A stretch of 64,000 nucleotides of DNA, from NCBI RefSeq assembly GCF_001432305.1, contig NZ_KQ483358.1:446790-510789 (forward strand), written 5' to 3'. Below, in pieces: positions 1 through 6,666 of this stretch. The position numbers and the translations under genes are program-made. The notes beneath the pieces are model-generated. The model did not search any database and was not told where the DNA came from. It saw nothing but the letters and a program-made list of their open reading frames with translations. Each line of letters begins with the position of its first letter. Positions within the stretch are counted from its first letter, which is position 1. The stretch comes from Curvibacter sp. PAE-UM (lineage in GTDB: Bacteria; Pseudomonadota; Gammaproteobacteria; Burkholderiales; Burkholderiaceae_C).

Positions 1-1
1 C

Positions 2-478
2 ATGCACGTGCTGGGCGAGGCCCTCAAACGTGATGGCAAGATCGAGATGCAGCACATCGGTTTCCGGGGCGCCGCGCCGCTGAAGCAGGAACTGCTGGCC
101 GGCCGCATCCAGTTCGGAGGCGACCAGCTGTCCTCCTCGCTGGCGGAGATCCGTGCCGGCACAGTGCGCGCACTGGCCACCACGGCCACCAAGCGCATCG
201 ACGGCCTACCCGAGGTGCCCACGGTGCGCGAATCCGGCTTCCCCTCGCTCGAACTGGAAGGCTGGAACGGCCTGTTCGCGCCAGCCAAGACGCCGAAGGA
301 GATCATCGAGCGCCTGCAACGGGAAGTGGCCGCCGCGGTGCGCCACCCGGAGGTCGCCAAGCGACTGGCCGATCTCGGGGCGGAACCGGTGGGCTCGTCC
401 CCGGCCGAGCAGGACGCCATGCTGCGGCGCCAGATGGACCAGTTCAGGCCGGTGATCCGCGACATGAAGATCGATTGA
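2..478 (+). CDS. Bug/TctC-type periplasmic solute receptor, 5' end outside window
   Basis: This is the C-terminal ~158 residues of a tripartite-tricarboxylate-transporter family receptor (Bug/TctC), which binds small carboxylates in the periplasm. The visible part has the family's second lobe: a G-F-R-G-A-A-P segment followed by a 'GG/GRI' strand, an ALATT segment, then PEVPTVRESGFP and the helix-rich C-terminus with KTPKEIIERL. Full members are about 320 residues, so roughly half the protein, including the signal peptide, lies upstream. The frame is open to the window edge and position 2 need not be the real start. No TctA/TctB membrane genes are visible, which is normal for Bug proteins in Burkholderiales. 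Ligand unknown. Confidence 0.85.
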   Translation: MHVLGEALKRDGKIEMQHIGFRGAAPLKQELLAGRIQFGGDQLSSSLAEIRAGTVRALATTATKRIDGLPEVPTVRESGFPSLELEGWNGLFAPAKTPKEIIERLQREVAAAVRHPEVAKRLADLGAEPVGSSPAEQDAMLRRQMDQFRPVIRDMKID

Positions 479-493
479 TCCTGAGCCGCCAGC

Positions 494-526
494 AAAAAGG
501 GCCTCCCGATGGAGGCCCTTTTTTTA
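494..526. terminator. Bidirectional rho-independent terminator
   Basis: A perfect 10-bp stem (AAGGGCCTCC at 497-506 pairing with GGAGGCCCTT at 511-520) with a 4-base loop, an A run on its left and T7 on its right. It sits between the converging receptor gene and the aminotransferase gene and can stop transcription from both sides. Confidence 0.9.
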
Positions 527-536
527 TGTTGCCTGG

Positions 537-1691
537 TCAGGCCGCAGCCGTGGCCTTTTCCTTGAAGCCCAGCTTGTCCAGCGCGCCCGCCAGTTGCGCC
601 ACGCTGCGGTCCGGGTTGTGCAGCTTGTCCAGGCCGAACAGGCCGACACGGAAGGTGCTGAAGTCGGCCGGTTCGTCGCACTGCAGCGGCACGCCACCGG
701 CCGTCTGCAAGCCCAGGGCCAGGAATTTCTTGCCGTTCTGGATCTCGGGGTCGGTGGTGTAGCTCACCACGACGCCCGGGGCCTTGAAGCCATCGGCGGC
801 CACGCTGACGAAGCCGCGGGCCTCCAGCAGGTCGCGCACCTTGGCACCCAGGGTGATCTGCTCCTGCTTGACCTTGTCGAAGCCGTAGGCCTTGGTCTCG
901 CGCATCACCTCGTCCAGGCGCGTGAGGGCGTCGGTGGGCATGGTGGTGTGGTACATGTGGCCGCCGTTTTCGTAGGCCTCCATGATCTGCAGCCATTTCT
1001 TGAGGTCGGCCGCGAAGCTGGTGCTGGTGGTGCCGTCGATGGCGGCACGGGCGCGCTCGCTGAGCATGACCATGGCGCAGGCGGGCGAACCGCTCCAGCC
1101 CTTTTGCGGGGCGCTGACCAGGATGTCCACGCCGGTGGCCTGCATGTCGACCCACATGCAGCCGGAGGCGATGCAGTCCAGCACGAAGAGGCCGCCCACT
1201 TCATGCACGGCGTCGGTGACCTTGCGCAGGTAGTCGTCGGGCAGCATCATGCCGGCGGCGGTTTCCACGTGCGGGGCAAACACCACGTCGGGCTTCTGGG
1301 CCTTGATGGTGGCGACCACTTCCTCGACCGGGCAGGGGATCCAGGCGGCCTGGGAGCCGGTGCCCACGCGACGGGCCTTGAGCACCGTGGACGAGGCCGG
1401 GATGCCACCCATGTCGAAGATCTGGGTCCAGCGGTAGCTGAACCAGCCATTGCGGATGACCAGGGTCTTCTTGCCGGTGGCGAACTGACGCGCCACGGCT
1501 TCCATGCCGAAGGTGCCGCTGCCGGGCACCAGCACCGAGGATTTGGCTTTGTAGACTTCCTTGAGGATGCCGGAGATGTCCTTCATCACGCCCTGGAAGC
1601 GCTTGGACATGTGGTTGAGGGCGCGGTCGGTGTAGACCACCGAGAACTCGAGCAGTCCATCGGGATCCACGTTGGGCAGAAGACCTGGCAT
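537..1691 (-). CDS. Class V PLP-dependent aminotransferase (serine/alanine-glyoxylate type)
   Basis: A 384-residue fold-type I aminotransferase of class V, related to serine-glyoxylate and alanine-glyoxylate aminotransferases. The probable PLP lysine is K197 in SAPQKGWSGSP, preceded by the DCIASG strand carrying the PLP-ring aspartate (around residue 172). The start at 1691 is chosen because a GGAG Shine-Dalgarno lies 6 bases upstream; the frame extends 16 codons further but into the end of psd. The exact amino donor is not readable from sequence; 2-aminoethylphosphonate and other class V substrates cannot be excluded. It is co-directional with psd, 16 bp downstream of it. A glyoxylate acceptor would fit the GlcD-like gene nearby (inference). 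Confidence 0.85.
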   Translation of the reverse strand: MPGLLPNVDPDGLLEFSVVYTDRALNHMSKRFQGVMKDISGILKEVYKAKSSVLVPGSGTFGMEAVARQFATGKKTLVIRNGWFSYRWTQIFDMGGIPASSTVLKARRVGTGSQAAWIPCPVEEVVATIKAQKPDVVFAPHVETAAGMMLPDDYLRKVTDAVHEVGGLFVLDCIASGCMWVDMQATGVDILVSAPQKGWSGSPACAMVMLSERARAAIDGTTSTSFAADLKKWLQIMEAYENGGHMYHTTMPTDALTRLDEVMRETKAYGFDKVKQEQITLGAKVRDLLEARGFVSVAADGFKAPGVVVSYTTDPEIQNGKKFLALGLQTAGGVPLQCDEPADFSTFRVGLFGLDKLHNPDRSVAQLAGALDKLGFKEKATAAA

Positions 1692-1707
1692 ATATAACTC
1701 CGTTGTT

Positions 1708-2556
1708 TCAGGACACTGAATTGGCCATTTTCTCACCAAGCCGGATCGGGCGGGCGGGCGCCCAGTCCGGGTTGAATTGCGTAGGGCCTTGGGGCCAGAG
1801 CATCACCACGGTAGACCCGAGGAGAAAACGGCCCATTTCCGCACCTTGTTTCAGCTCAATACCCTGACCCTCATAGTGCCATCCGGTCACGGTGGGCCGG
1901 CGCGGCGGGTTGACCAGGCCATGCCAGACCGTGGCCATGCTGCCCACGATGGTGGCGCCCACCAGCACCAGGGCCAGCGGGCCGTGGGCCGTGTCGAAAA
2001 TGCAGACCACCCGCTCGTTGCGGGCAAACAGGCCGGGCACACCACGCGCCGTGGTCGGGTTGACCGAGAACAGCTCGCCCGGCACGTAGATCATGCGCGT
2101 GAGCGTCCCGTCACAGGGCATGTGGATGCGGTGGTAGTCGCGCGGGCTCAGGTACAGGGTGGCGAAGTGGCCATTCTCGAACTTCGCCGCCAGCGCGGCG
2201 TCGCCGCCCACCAGGGCCTGCGTGCTGTAGCGGTGGCCCTTGGCCTGGAAGATCTGGTCGCGTTCGATGGGGCCGAACTGGCTGATGGCGCCGTCCACCG
2301 GGCAGACCCAGTGGGCGTCAGTCAGCGGGCGGGCGCCGTCTTTGAGGGCGCGCGTGAAAAATTCGTTGAACGTGGGGTAGCTGGCCGGATCGGGATTGGC
2401 GGCCTCGGCCATGTTCACGTCGTAGCGGCGGATGAAACGACGGATGATGGCCGTGGTCACGCCCCCCATGGCGGAACCAGCGACCAGGCCGGCAAAGGAA
2501 GTGATGGCCTTTTTAGGCAGCAGGTACTGGGGCAGCACCGCAAGACGGTCGGACAT
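1708..2556 (-). CDS. psd: Phosphatidylserine decarboxylase
   Basis: Makes phosphatidylethanolamine from phosphatidylserine at the inner membrane. The 282-residue length fits the proteobacterial proenzyme. The LGST self-cleavage motif is present near the C-terminus (G247-S248), where autocleavage yields the beta chain and an alpha chain of about 35 residues with an N-terminal pyruvoyl group. Conserved stretches FFTRALK, PVDG and the YLSPRDYHRIHMP segment containing the catalytic histidines are all visible. Divergent from the glcD-like gene, with a TATAAT hexamer on its side of the shared 92-bp promoter region. Psd is usually with pssA; here it precedes an aminotransferase instead. Confidence 0.96.
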   Translation of the reverse strand: MSDRLAVLPQYLLPKKAITSFAGLVAGSAMGGVTTAIIRRFIRRYDVNMAEAANPDPASYPTFNEFFTRALKDGARPLTDAHWVCPVDGAISQFGPIERDQIFQAKGHRYSTQALVGGDAALAAKFENGHFATLYLSPRDYHRIHMPCDGTLTRMIYVPGELFSVNPTTARGVPGLFARNERVVCIFDTAHGPLALVLVGATIVGSMATVWHGLVNPPRRPTVTGWHYEGQGIELKQGAEMGRFLLGSTVVMLWPQGPTQFNPDWAPARPIRLGEKMANSVS

Positions 2557-2594
2557 GGGCAGCTGCCACAGGAGCAGGAGTGGGGAAGAGGCGA

Positions 2595-2641
2595 ATTATA
2601 GGGAAGCGGGTCTGCCCGCGGGCACGGGCTGGGCCTAGAAT
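2595..2641. promoter_or_regulatory. Divergent promoter region psd / glcD-like
   Basis: Within the 92-bp divergent gap, TATAAT reads on the minus strand (2595-2600) towards psd, and TAGAAT reads on the plus strand (2636-2641) ending 7 bases before the glcD-like ATG. No good -35 hexamer was found for either. The plus-strand spacing would place the transcript start at or next to the ATG. Confidence 0.4.
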
Positions 2642-2648
2642 CGTCCTC

Positions 2649-4151
2649 ATGAACGCCCCAGCCTCCACCCCGCAGATCGACGCCCTGCAGCGCGCCCAGC
2701 GCCAGTCGCAGGTCGTGCAGGCCCTGGCTTCCGTGCTGCCGGCCCACGCCCTGCTCTGGCAGGCCGAGGACACCACCCCCTACGAATGCGACGGCCTGAC
2801 CGCCTACCGCCAGCGCCCCCTGGTGGTCGCCCTGCCCGAGACCGAGGCGCAGGTGCAGGGCGTGCTCAAGGCCTGCCACGCCCTGGGCGTGCCGGTGGTG
2901 GCGCGCGGCGCCGGCACCGGCCTGTCGGGCGGCGCCATGCCCAACGCCATGGGCGTGACCCTGAGCCTGGCCAAGTTCAACCAGATCCTGAAGATCGACC
3001 CCGTCAGCCGCACGGCCGTGGTCCAGGCCGGCGTGCGCAACCTGGCCATCAGCGAGGCCGCCGCGCCCTACAAGCTCTATTACGCGCCCGATCCGTCCAG
3101 CCAGATCGCCTGCACCATCGGCGGCAACGTGGCCGAGAACTCGGGCGGCGTGCACTGCCTCAAGTACGGCCTGACCGTGCACAACGTGCTGAAAGTCCGT
3201 GGTTACACGGTGGCAGGCGAGCCCATCGAGTTCGGCTCGGAAGCGCTGGACGTGCCGGGTTATGACCTGCTGTCCGTCTTCATCGGCAGTGAGGGCATGC
3301 TGGCGGTGACGGTAGAGGTCACCGTGCGCCTGGTGCCCAAGCCGCAGCTGGCGCGCTGCATCATGGCCAGCTTCGACGACGTGCGCAAGGCTGGCGACGC
3401 GGTGGCCGCGGTGATTGCCGCCGGCATCATCCCGGCCGGGCTGGAGATGATGGACCAGCCCATGACGGCCGCGGTGGAAGATTTCGTGCACGCAGGTTAT
3501 GACCTGAACGCCGCCGCCATCCTGCTGTGCGAGAGCGACGGCACGCCCGAGGAGGTGGAAGAGGAAATCGGCCGCATGAGCGAGGTGCTGCGCAAAGCCG
3601 GTGCCACCGCCATTGCCGTCAGCCGCGACGAGGCCGAGCGTCTGAAGTACTGGAGCGGGCGCAAGAATGCCTTCCCGGCCAGCGGCCGCCTGGCGCCGGA
3701 CTACATGTGCATGGACTCGACCATCCCGCGCAAGCGCCTGGCCGACATCCTGCTGGCGATCCAGGAGATGGAGCAGAAATACGCGCTGCGCTGCCTCAAC
3801 GTCTTCCACGCGGGCGACGGCAACCTGCACCCGCTGATCCTTTTCGATGCGAATGACGCGGACCAGCTGCACCGCTGCGAACTCTTCGGCGCCGACATCC
3901 TGGAGACCAGCGTGGCCATGGGCGGCACGGTGACGGGCGAGCACGGCGTGGGCGTGGAAAAGCTCAACTCCATGTGCGTGCAGTTCAGCACCGAGGAAAA
4001 CGCGCAGATGCTGGCCCTCAAGCGCGCCTTCGATCCGCAGGGCACGCTCAACCCCGGCAAGGTCATCCCCACGCACAACCGCTGCGCCGAGTACGGCAAG
4101 ATGCTGGTGCGCGGCGGCAAGATCAGCCACCCGGACCTGCCTCGCTTCTAG
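2649..4151 (+). CDS. glcD: GlcD-type FAD-linked oxidase (glycolate/D-lactate oxidase family)
   Basis: A 500-residue FAD flavoprotein of the GlcD/VAO family, expected to oxidise a 2-hydroxyacid such as glycolate to glyoxylate or D-lactate to pyruvate. FAD-binding motifs RGAGTGLSGG and CTIGGNVAENSGG, the C-terminal NVFHAGDGNLHP segment and GEHGVGVEK are all present and typical of GlcD. The ATG at 2649 is used because the open frame upstream is the divergent promoter; there is no Shine-Dalgarno. The partner subunits GlcE and GlcF are not here; instead lrgA- and lrgB-like genes follow 87 bp downstream on the same strand. Either it pairs with GlcEF encoded elsewhere or it works as a paralogue with its own electron acceptor. 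Confidence 0.88.
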   Translation: MNAPASTPQIDALQRAQRQSQVVQALASVLPAHALLWQAEDTTPYECDGLTAYRQRPLVVALPETEAQVQGVLKACHALGVPVVARGAGTGLSGGAMPNAMGVTLSLAKFNQILKIDPVSRTAVVQAGVRNLAISEAAAPYKLYYAPDPSSQIACTIGGNVAENSGGVHCLKYGLTVHNVLKVRGYTVAGEPIEFGSEALDVPGYDLLSVFIGSEGMLAVTVEVTVRLVPKPQLARCIMASFDDVRKAGDAVAAVIAAGIIPAGLEMMDQPMTAAVEDFVHAGYDLNAAAILLCESDGTPEEVEEEIGRMSEVLRKAGATAIAVSRDEAERLKYWSGRKNAFPASGRLAPDYMCMDSTIPRKRLADILLAIQEMEQKYALRCLNVFHAGDGNLHPLILFDANDADQLHRCELFGADILETSVAMGGTVTGEHGVGVEKLNSMCVQFSTEENAQMLALKRAFDPQGTLNPGKVIPTHNRCAEYGKMLVRGGKISHPDLPRF

Positions 4152-4156
4152 GATGT

Positions 4157-4227
4157 GGCCCCCTAGCTCCCTGCGGTCGCGTCCCCCCGAGGGGGAACAG
4201 CCCTCCTTGGGAACGGCCCGGCGGAGG
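4157..4227. repeat. GC-rich intergenic hairpin repeat
   Basis: The gap between the glcD-like and lrgA-like genes holds a CCCCCTAGCTCCCTGCGG segment and a TCCCCC-CGA-GGGGGA hairpin (4182-4196). From memory, such segments recur between genes throughout Comamonadaceae chromosomes. Its right end supplies GGAGG (4223-4227), the probable Shine-Dalgarno for lrgA. Copy number was not computed. Confidence 0.5.
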
Positions 4228-4238
4228 TCTGATCGTCG

Positions 4239-4592
4239 ATGAACGCCCTGCGCGGATTCGCCTGGCTGCTGGTCCTGCAATCCGCCGGGGAGCTGCTCGC
4301 ACACGCGCTGCGCCTGCCCTTTCCCGGCCCGGTCGTGGGCCTGGTACTGCTGCTCGCCGCCCTGTACTTCGAAGCCGTGCGCACACCGGTGGCGGCCTGT
4401 GCCGATTTCCTGCTGGCCCATCTCTCGCTGCTCTTCGTGCCGGTGGGCGTGGGCGTGATGACCCACCTGGGCCTGATCGGCGAATACGGCGGGCGCATGC
4501 TCGCCGTCATCGTGCTGTCCACCTGGATCGGCCTGGCCGTCACGGCGCTGGTGCTGCGCGCGCTGATGAAGCAACAAGCTCAGCAGAAGTAA
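4239..4592 (+). CDS. lrgA: CidA/LrgA-family membrane protein
   Basis: A 117-residue hydrophobic protein with about four predicted membrane segments and the family signature FPGPVVGLVLLL near residues 28-39, followed by a charged loop and a FVPVGVGVM segment. Length fits LrgA/CidA (110-140). A GGAGG lies 11 bases upstream of the ATG. It forms a pair with the lrgB-like gene 4 bp downstream. LrgAB was first described as a holin-antiholin-like system of Gram-positive bacteria, but relatives are organic acid transporters: the plastid glycolate/glycerate transporter PLGG1 is an LrgA-LrgB fusion, and a Bacillus pair moves pyruvate. With GlcD upstream the transport reading is favoured (inference). 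Confidence 0.85.
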   Translation: MNALRGFAWLLVLQSAGELLAHALRLPFPGPVVGLVLLLAALYFEAVRTPVAACADFLLAHLSLLFVPVGVGVMTHLGLIGEYGGRMLAVIVLSTWIGLAVTALVLRALMKQQAQQK

Positions 4593-4596
4593 TCTC

Positions 4597-5322
4597 ATGC
4601 AGAACTTCGTCCAGCTCTGGGTCTACCTCTCCAGCACGCCGCTGTTCGGCCTGACGGCCACCATCGCGGTCTACGTGCTGGCGCATGCCTTCTACACGGC
4701 ACGCCAGCAGGCGCCCTGGGCCAACCCGGTGCTGTGGACGGTGCTGGTGATCGCCGGTGTCCTGCTGCTCACCGGCATCCCCTACCCCACCTACTTCTCG
4801 GGGGCACAGTTCATCCACTTCCTGCTCGGGCCTGCCGTGGTGGCGCTGGCCTGGCCGCTGTGGCAGCGCCGCGTGGAGTTGCGCGCACGCTGGGCCCCGC
4901 TGCTGCTGGCGGCCCTCATCGGTGGTGCGGCGGCGGCCGGCTCGGCCTGGGTGCTGGGCCTGGCCTTCGGCCTGCCCACCGACGTGGTGCTGTCCATGAC
5001 GACCAAATCGGTCACGGCGCCGGTGGCCATGGGCGTGGCCGAGAAGATCGGTGGCATCCCCGCGCTGGCCGCGGTGTTTGCCGTGCTCACCGGCATCATC
5101 GGCGCCCTGAGCGGCAAATACCTGTTCGACTTGCTGCGCATCTCCACCACCCAGCCCGGCTGGATGGCGCGCGGCTTCGCGCTGGGCACCACCTCGCACG
5201 GCCTGGGTGCGGCGCGCGCGCTGCAGGTCAACGCCGATGCCGGTGCCTACGCCGGGCTGGCCATGGGCCTGCAGGTGGTGCTGGCCTCGCTGCTGATCCC
5301 GCTGGTGTTCCGCCTGCTGTAA
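4597..5322 (+). CDS. lrgB: LrgB-family membrane protein
   Basis: A 241-residue integral membrane protein with the LrgB signature: a TGIPYPTYFSGAQFIHFLLGPAVVALA segment early on and, in the second half, KSVTAPVAMGVAEKIGG and LGTTSHGLGAARA. About seven membrane segments are likely. It starts 4 bp after lrgA and should form a two-component transporter or pore with it. Its stop codon TAA is also the first three bases of the large inverted repeat 5320-5592, so the repeat abuts the gene without spacer and may act as its transcript end. Substrate is not shown by the sequence; glycolate or another 2-hydroxyacid is suggested by context. Confidence 0.88.
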   Translation: MQNFVQLWVYLSSTPLFGLTATIAVYVLAHAFYTARQQAPWANPVLWTVLVIAGVLLLTGIPYPTYFSGAQFIHFLLGPAVVALAWPLWQRRVELRARWAPLLLAALIGGAAAAGSAWVLGLAFGLPTDVVLSMTTKSVTAPVAMGVAEKIGGIPALAAVFAVLTGIIGALSGKYLFDLLRISTTQPGWMARGFALGTTSHGLGAARALQVNADAGAYAGLAMGLQVVLASLLIPLVFRLL

Positions 5323-5592
5323 GAGCCTGCTTGCGATCTGGAAGGGGCCGCGCAGATGTCTTTTCGGGATGGGATGCAAGGCGCGGTGTGCAGCCCATAG
5401 TTCACTATGGGCAAGCATTGCAACGCCGCAGACCGCCCGAAAAGACAACTGCCCTGCGGGTTGGGACGAAATCGGGCGATTTGCCCACCCATCCCCTTGC
5501 ATGGGCGGCCAGCCCATGCGGCGGGACTGGGCGAGCAACTCATCCCGATTGCGTCCCAACGCGACCCCTTCCAGATCGCAAACAGGCTCTTA
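5320..5592. repeat. 273-bp cloverleaf-like structured repeat element
   Basis: This fills most of the 333-bp gap after lrgB. Terminal arms 5320-5352 and 5560-5592 are inverted copies matching at 31 of 33 positions. Inside are two further long-armed dyads: 5353-5368 with 5436-5451 (15 of 16), enclosing the perfect hairpin GCCCATAG/CTATGGGC (5393-5412), and 5461-5476 with 5544-5559 (15 of 16), enclosing GCATGGGC/GCCCATGC (5499-5519). Drawn out it is one stem carrying two arms. No credible protein is encoded. It resembles a small non-autonomous mobile or REP-like element; no target-site duplication was clear because the left end is the lrgB stop codon. Confidence 0.8.
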
Positions 5593-5655
5593 GCCAGGCC
5601 GGGGGCGAGCTGGTGCAGAATTTGCCCCATTCTTTTTCAACACTGGAGTGACACC

Positions 5656-6627
5656 ATGTTCCTGAATCTCAAGCGCCGCACCCTGGGCCTGACCGCAGCG
5701 GCCCTGCTTTTCGCCGGCCAGGCCCTGGCCGAACCCGCCACCATCAAGATCATGGTGGGCTTCCCGCCCGGCGGCGGCACCGACGCCATCGCCCGCGTGC
5801 TGGCCGAGAAGCTCAAGGACCAGCTGGGCGCCAACGTCATCGTCGAGAACAAGGCCGGTGCCGGCGGCCAGCTGGCCGCCCAGGCGCTCAAGGCCGCGCC
5901 GGCCGACGGCACGGTGCTCTTCCTCTCGCACGACCACACCATCACCGTGATCCCGCTCACGATGAAGAACCCGGGTTTCGACCCGGCGCAGGACTTCGTG
6001 CCGGTGGCCGGTTTCGCCACCTTCGTCAACGGCCTGGCCCTGTCGGGCGGCACGCCGGCGAAAAGCTACAAGGAGTACCTGGCCTGGGTGCGCGAGAGCG
6101 GCAAGGGCAAGGGCACGGTGGGCGTGCCGGCCCCGGCCTCGGTGCCCGAATTCCTGGTCAAGGTGATGGGCCAGAAGAACGGCCTGGACCTGCAGGCCGC
6201 ACCCTACCGCGGCAGCGCCCCCATGATGGGCGACATGCTGGGCAACCAGATCGCTGCCGGCGTGGGCTCGGTGCCGGACTTCATCGAGAACCACAAGGCC
6301 GGCAAGATCCGCATGGTGGCCGTGATCGGCACCAAACGCCAGGCCATCCTGCCCGAGGTGCCGACCTTTGCCGAACTGGGGCTGAGCGGCTTCGAGGACC
6401 TGCCCTACTACGGCATCTTCGCGCCCAAGGGCACGCCCAAGGCCACCCTGGAGCGCTACTCGGCCGCGCTGGCCAAGGTCATCGCCCTGCCCGAGGTGCA
6501 TGAGCGCCTGACCGCCATGGGCCTGAGCGTGGGCCACATGACGTCCGAGCAATTGGGCCAGCGCGAGCGCGCCTACAGCGAGAGCTGGGCGCGCATCATC
6601 AAGGCCAGCGGCTTCCAGGCGCAGTGA
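5656..6627 (+). CDS. Bug/TctC-type periplasmic solute receptor
   Basis: A complete 323-residue Bug receptor. Residues 1-25 are a signal peptide (basic start, hydrophobic core, cleavage after ALA). The mature protein opens with the family motif VGFPPGGGTDAIAR, then IVENKAGAGGQLA, and in the second lobe PYRGSAPMMGDMLG and PEVPTFAELGL. The ATG at 5656 has a GGAG 7 bases upstream; a longer frame runs back into the structured repeat and is rejected. Bug proteins bind carboxylates such as citrate, glutamate or aspartate; ligand here is unknown. It follows the lrgAB pair on the same strand, separated by the repeat, so co-transcription is doubtful. Confidence 0.92.
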   Translation: MFLNLKRRTLGLTAAALLFAGQALAEPATIKIMVGFPPGGGTDAIARVLAEKLKDQLGANVIVENKAGAGGQLAAQALKAAPADGTVLFLSHDHTITVIPLTMKNPGFDPAQDFVPVAGFATFVNGLALSGGTPAKSYKEYLAWVRESGKGKGTVGVPAPASVPEFLVKVMGQKNGLDLQAAPYRGSAPMMGDMLGNQIAAGVGSVPDFIENHKAGKIRMVAVIGTKRQAILPEVPTFAELGLSGFEDLPYYGIFAPKGTPKATLERYSAALAKVIALPEVHERLTAMGLSVGHMTSEQLGQRERAYSESWARIIKASGFQAQ

Positions 6628-6633
6628 CGTGAC

Positions 6634-6653
6634 GCCGGCCCCCGCGGGCCGGC
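6634..6653. terminator. Strong GC hairpin between converging genes
   Basis: GCCGGCCC-CCGC-GGGCCGGC is an 8-bp perfect stem between the receptor gene and the converging chemoreceptor gene. There is no T run on either side, so it may be a weak or factor-dependent end. Confidence 0.4.
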
Positions 6654-6666
6654 CCGCAAGCTGTAC

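Noticed and set aside
2457-4598. A 713-codon open frame antisense to the glcD- and lrgA-like genes
   Set aside because: Covers intact plus-strand genes with full motifs; composition typical of a shadow frame.
4239-5322. LrgAB as a holin-antiholin cell-lysis system
   Set aside because: Not excluded by sequence, but GlcD in the same gene run and the known transporter homologues make this the weaker reading.
5407-5655. An 83-codon N-terminal extension of the second Bug receptor
   Set aside because: It is translated from the structured repeat, lacks family similarity and would place the signal peptide internally; ATG 5656 has a Shine-Dalgarno.
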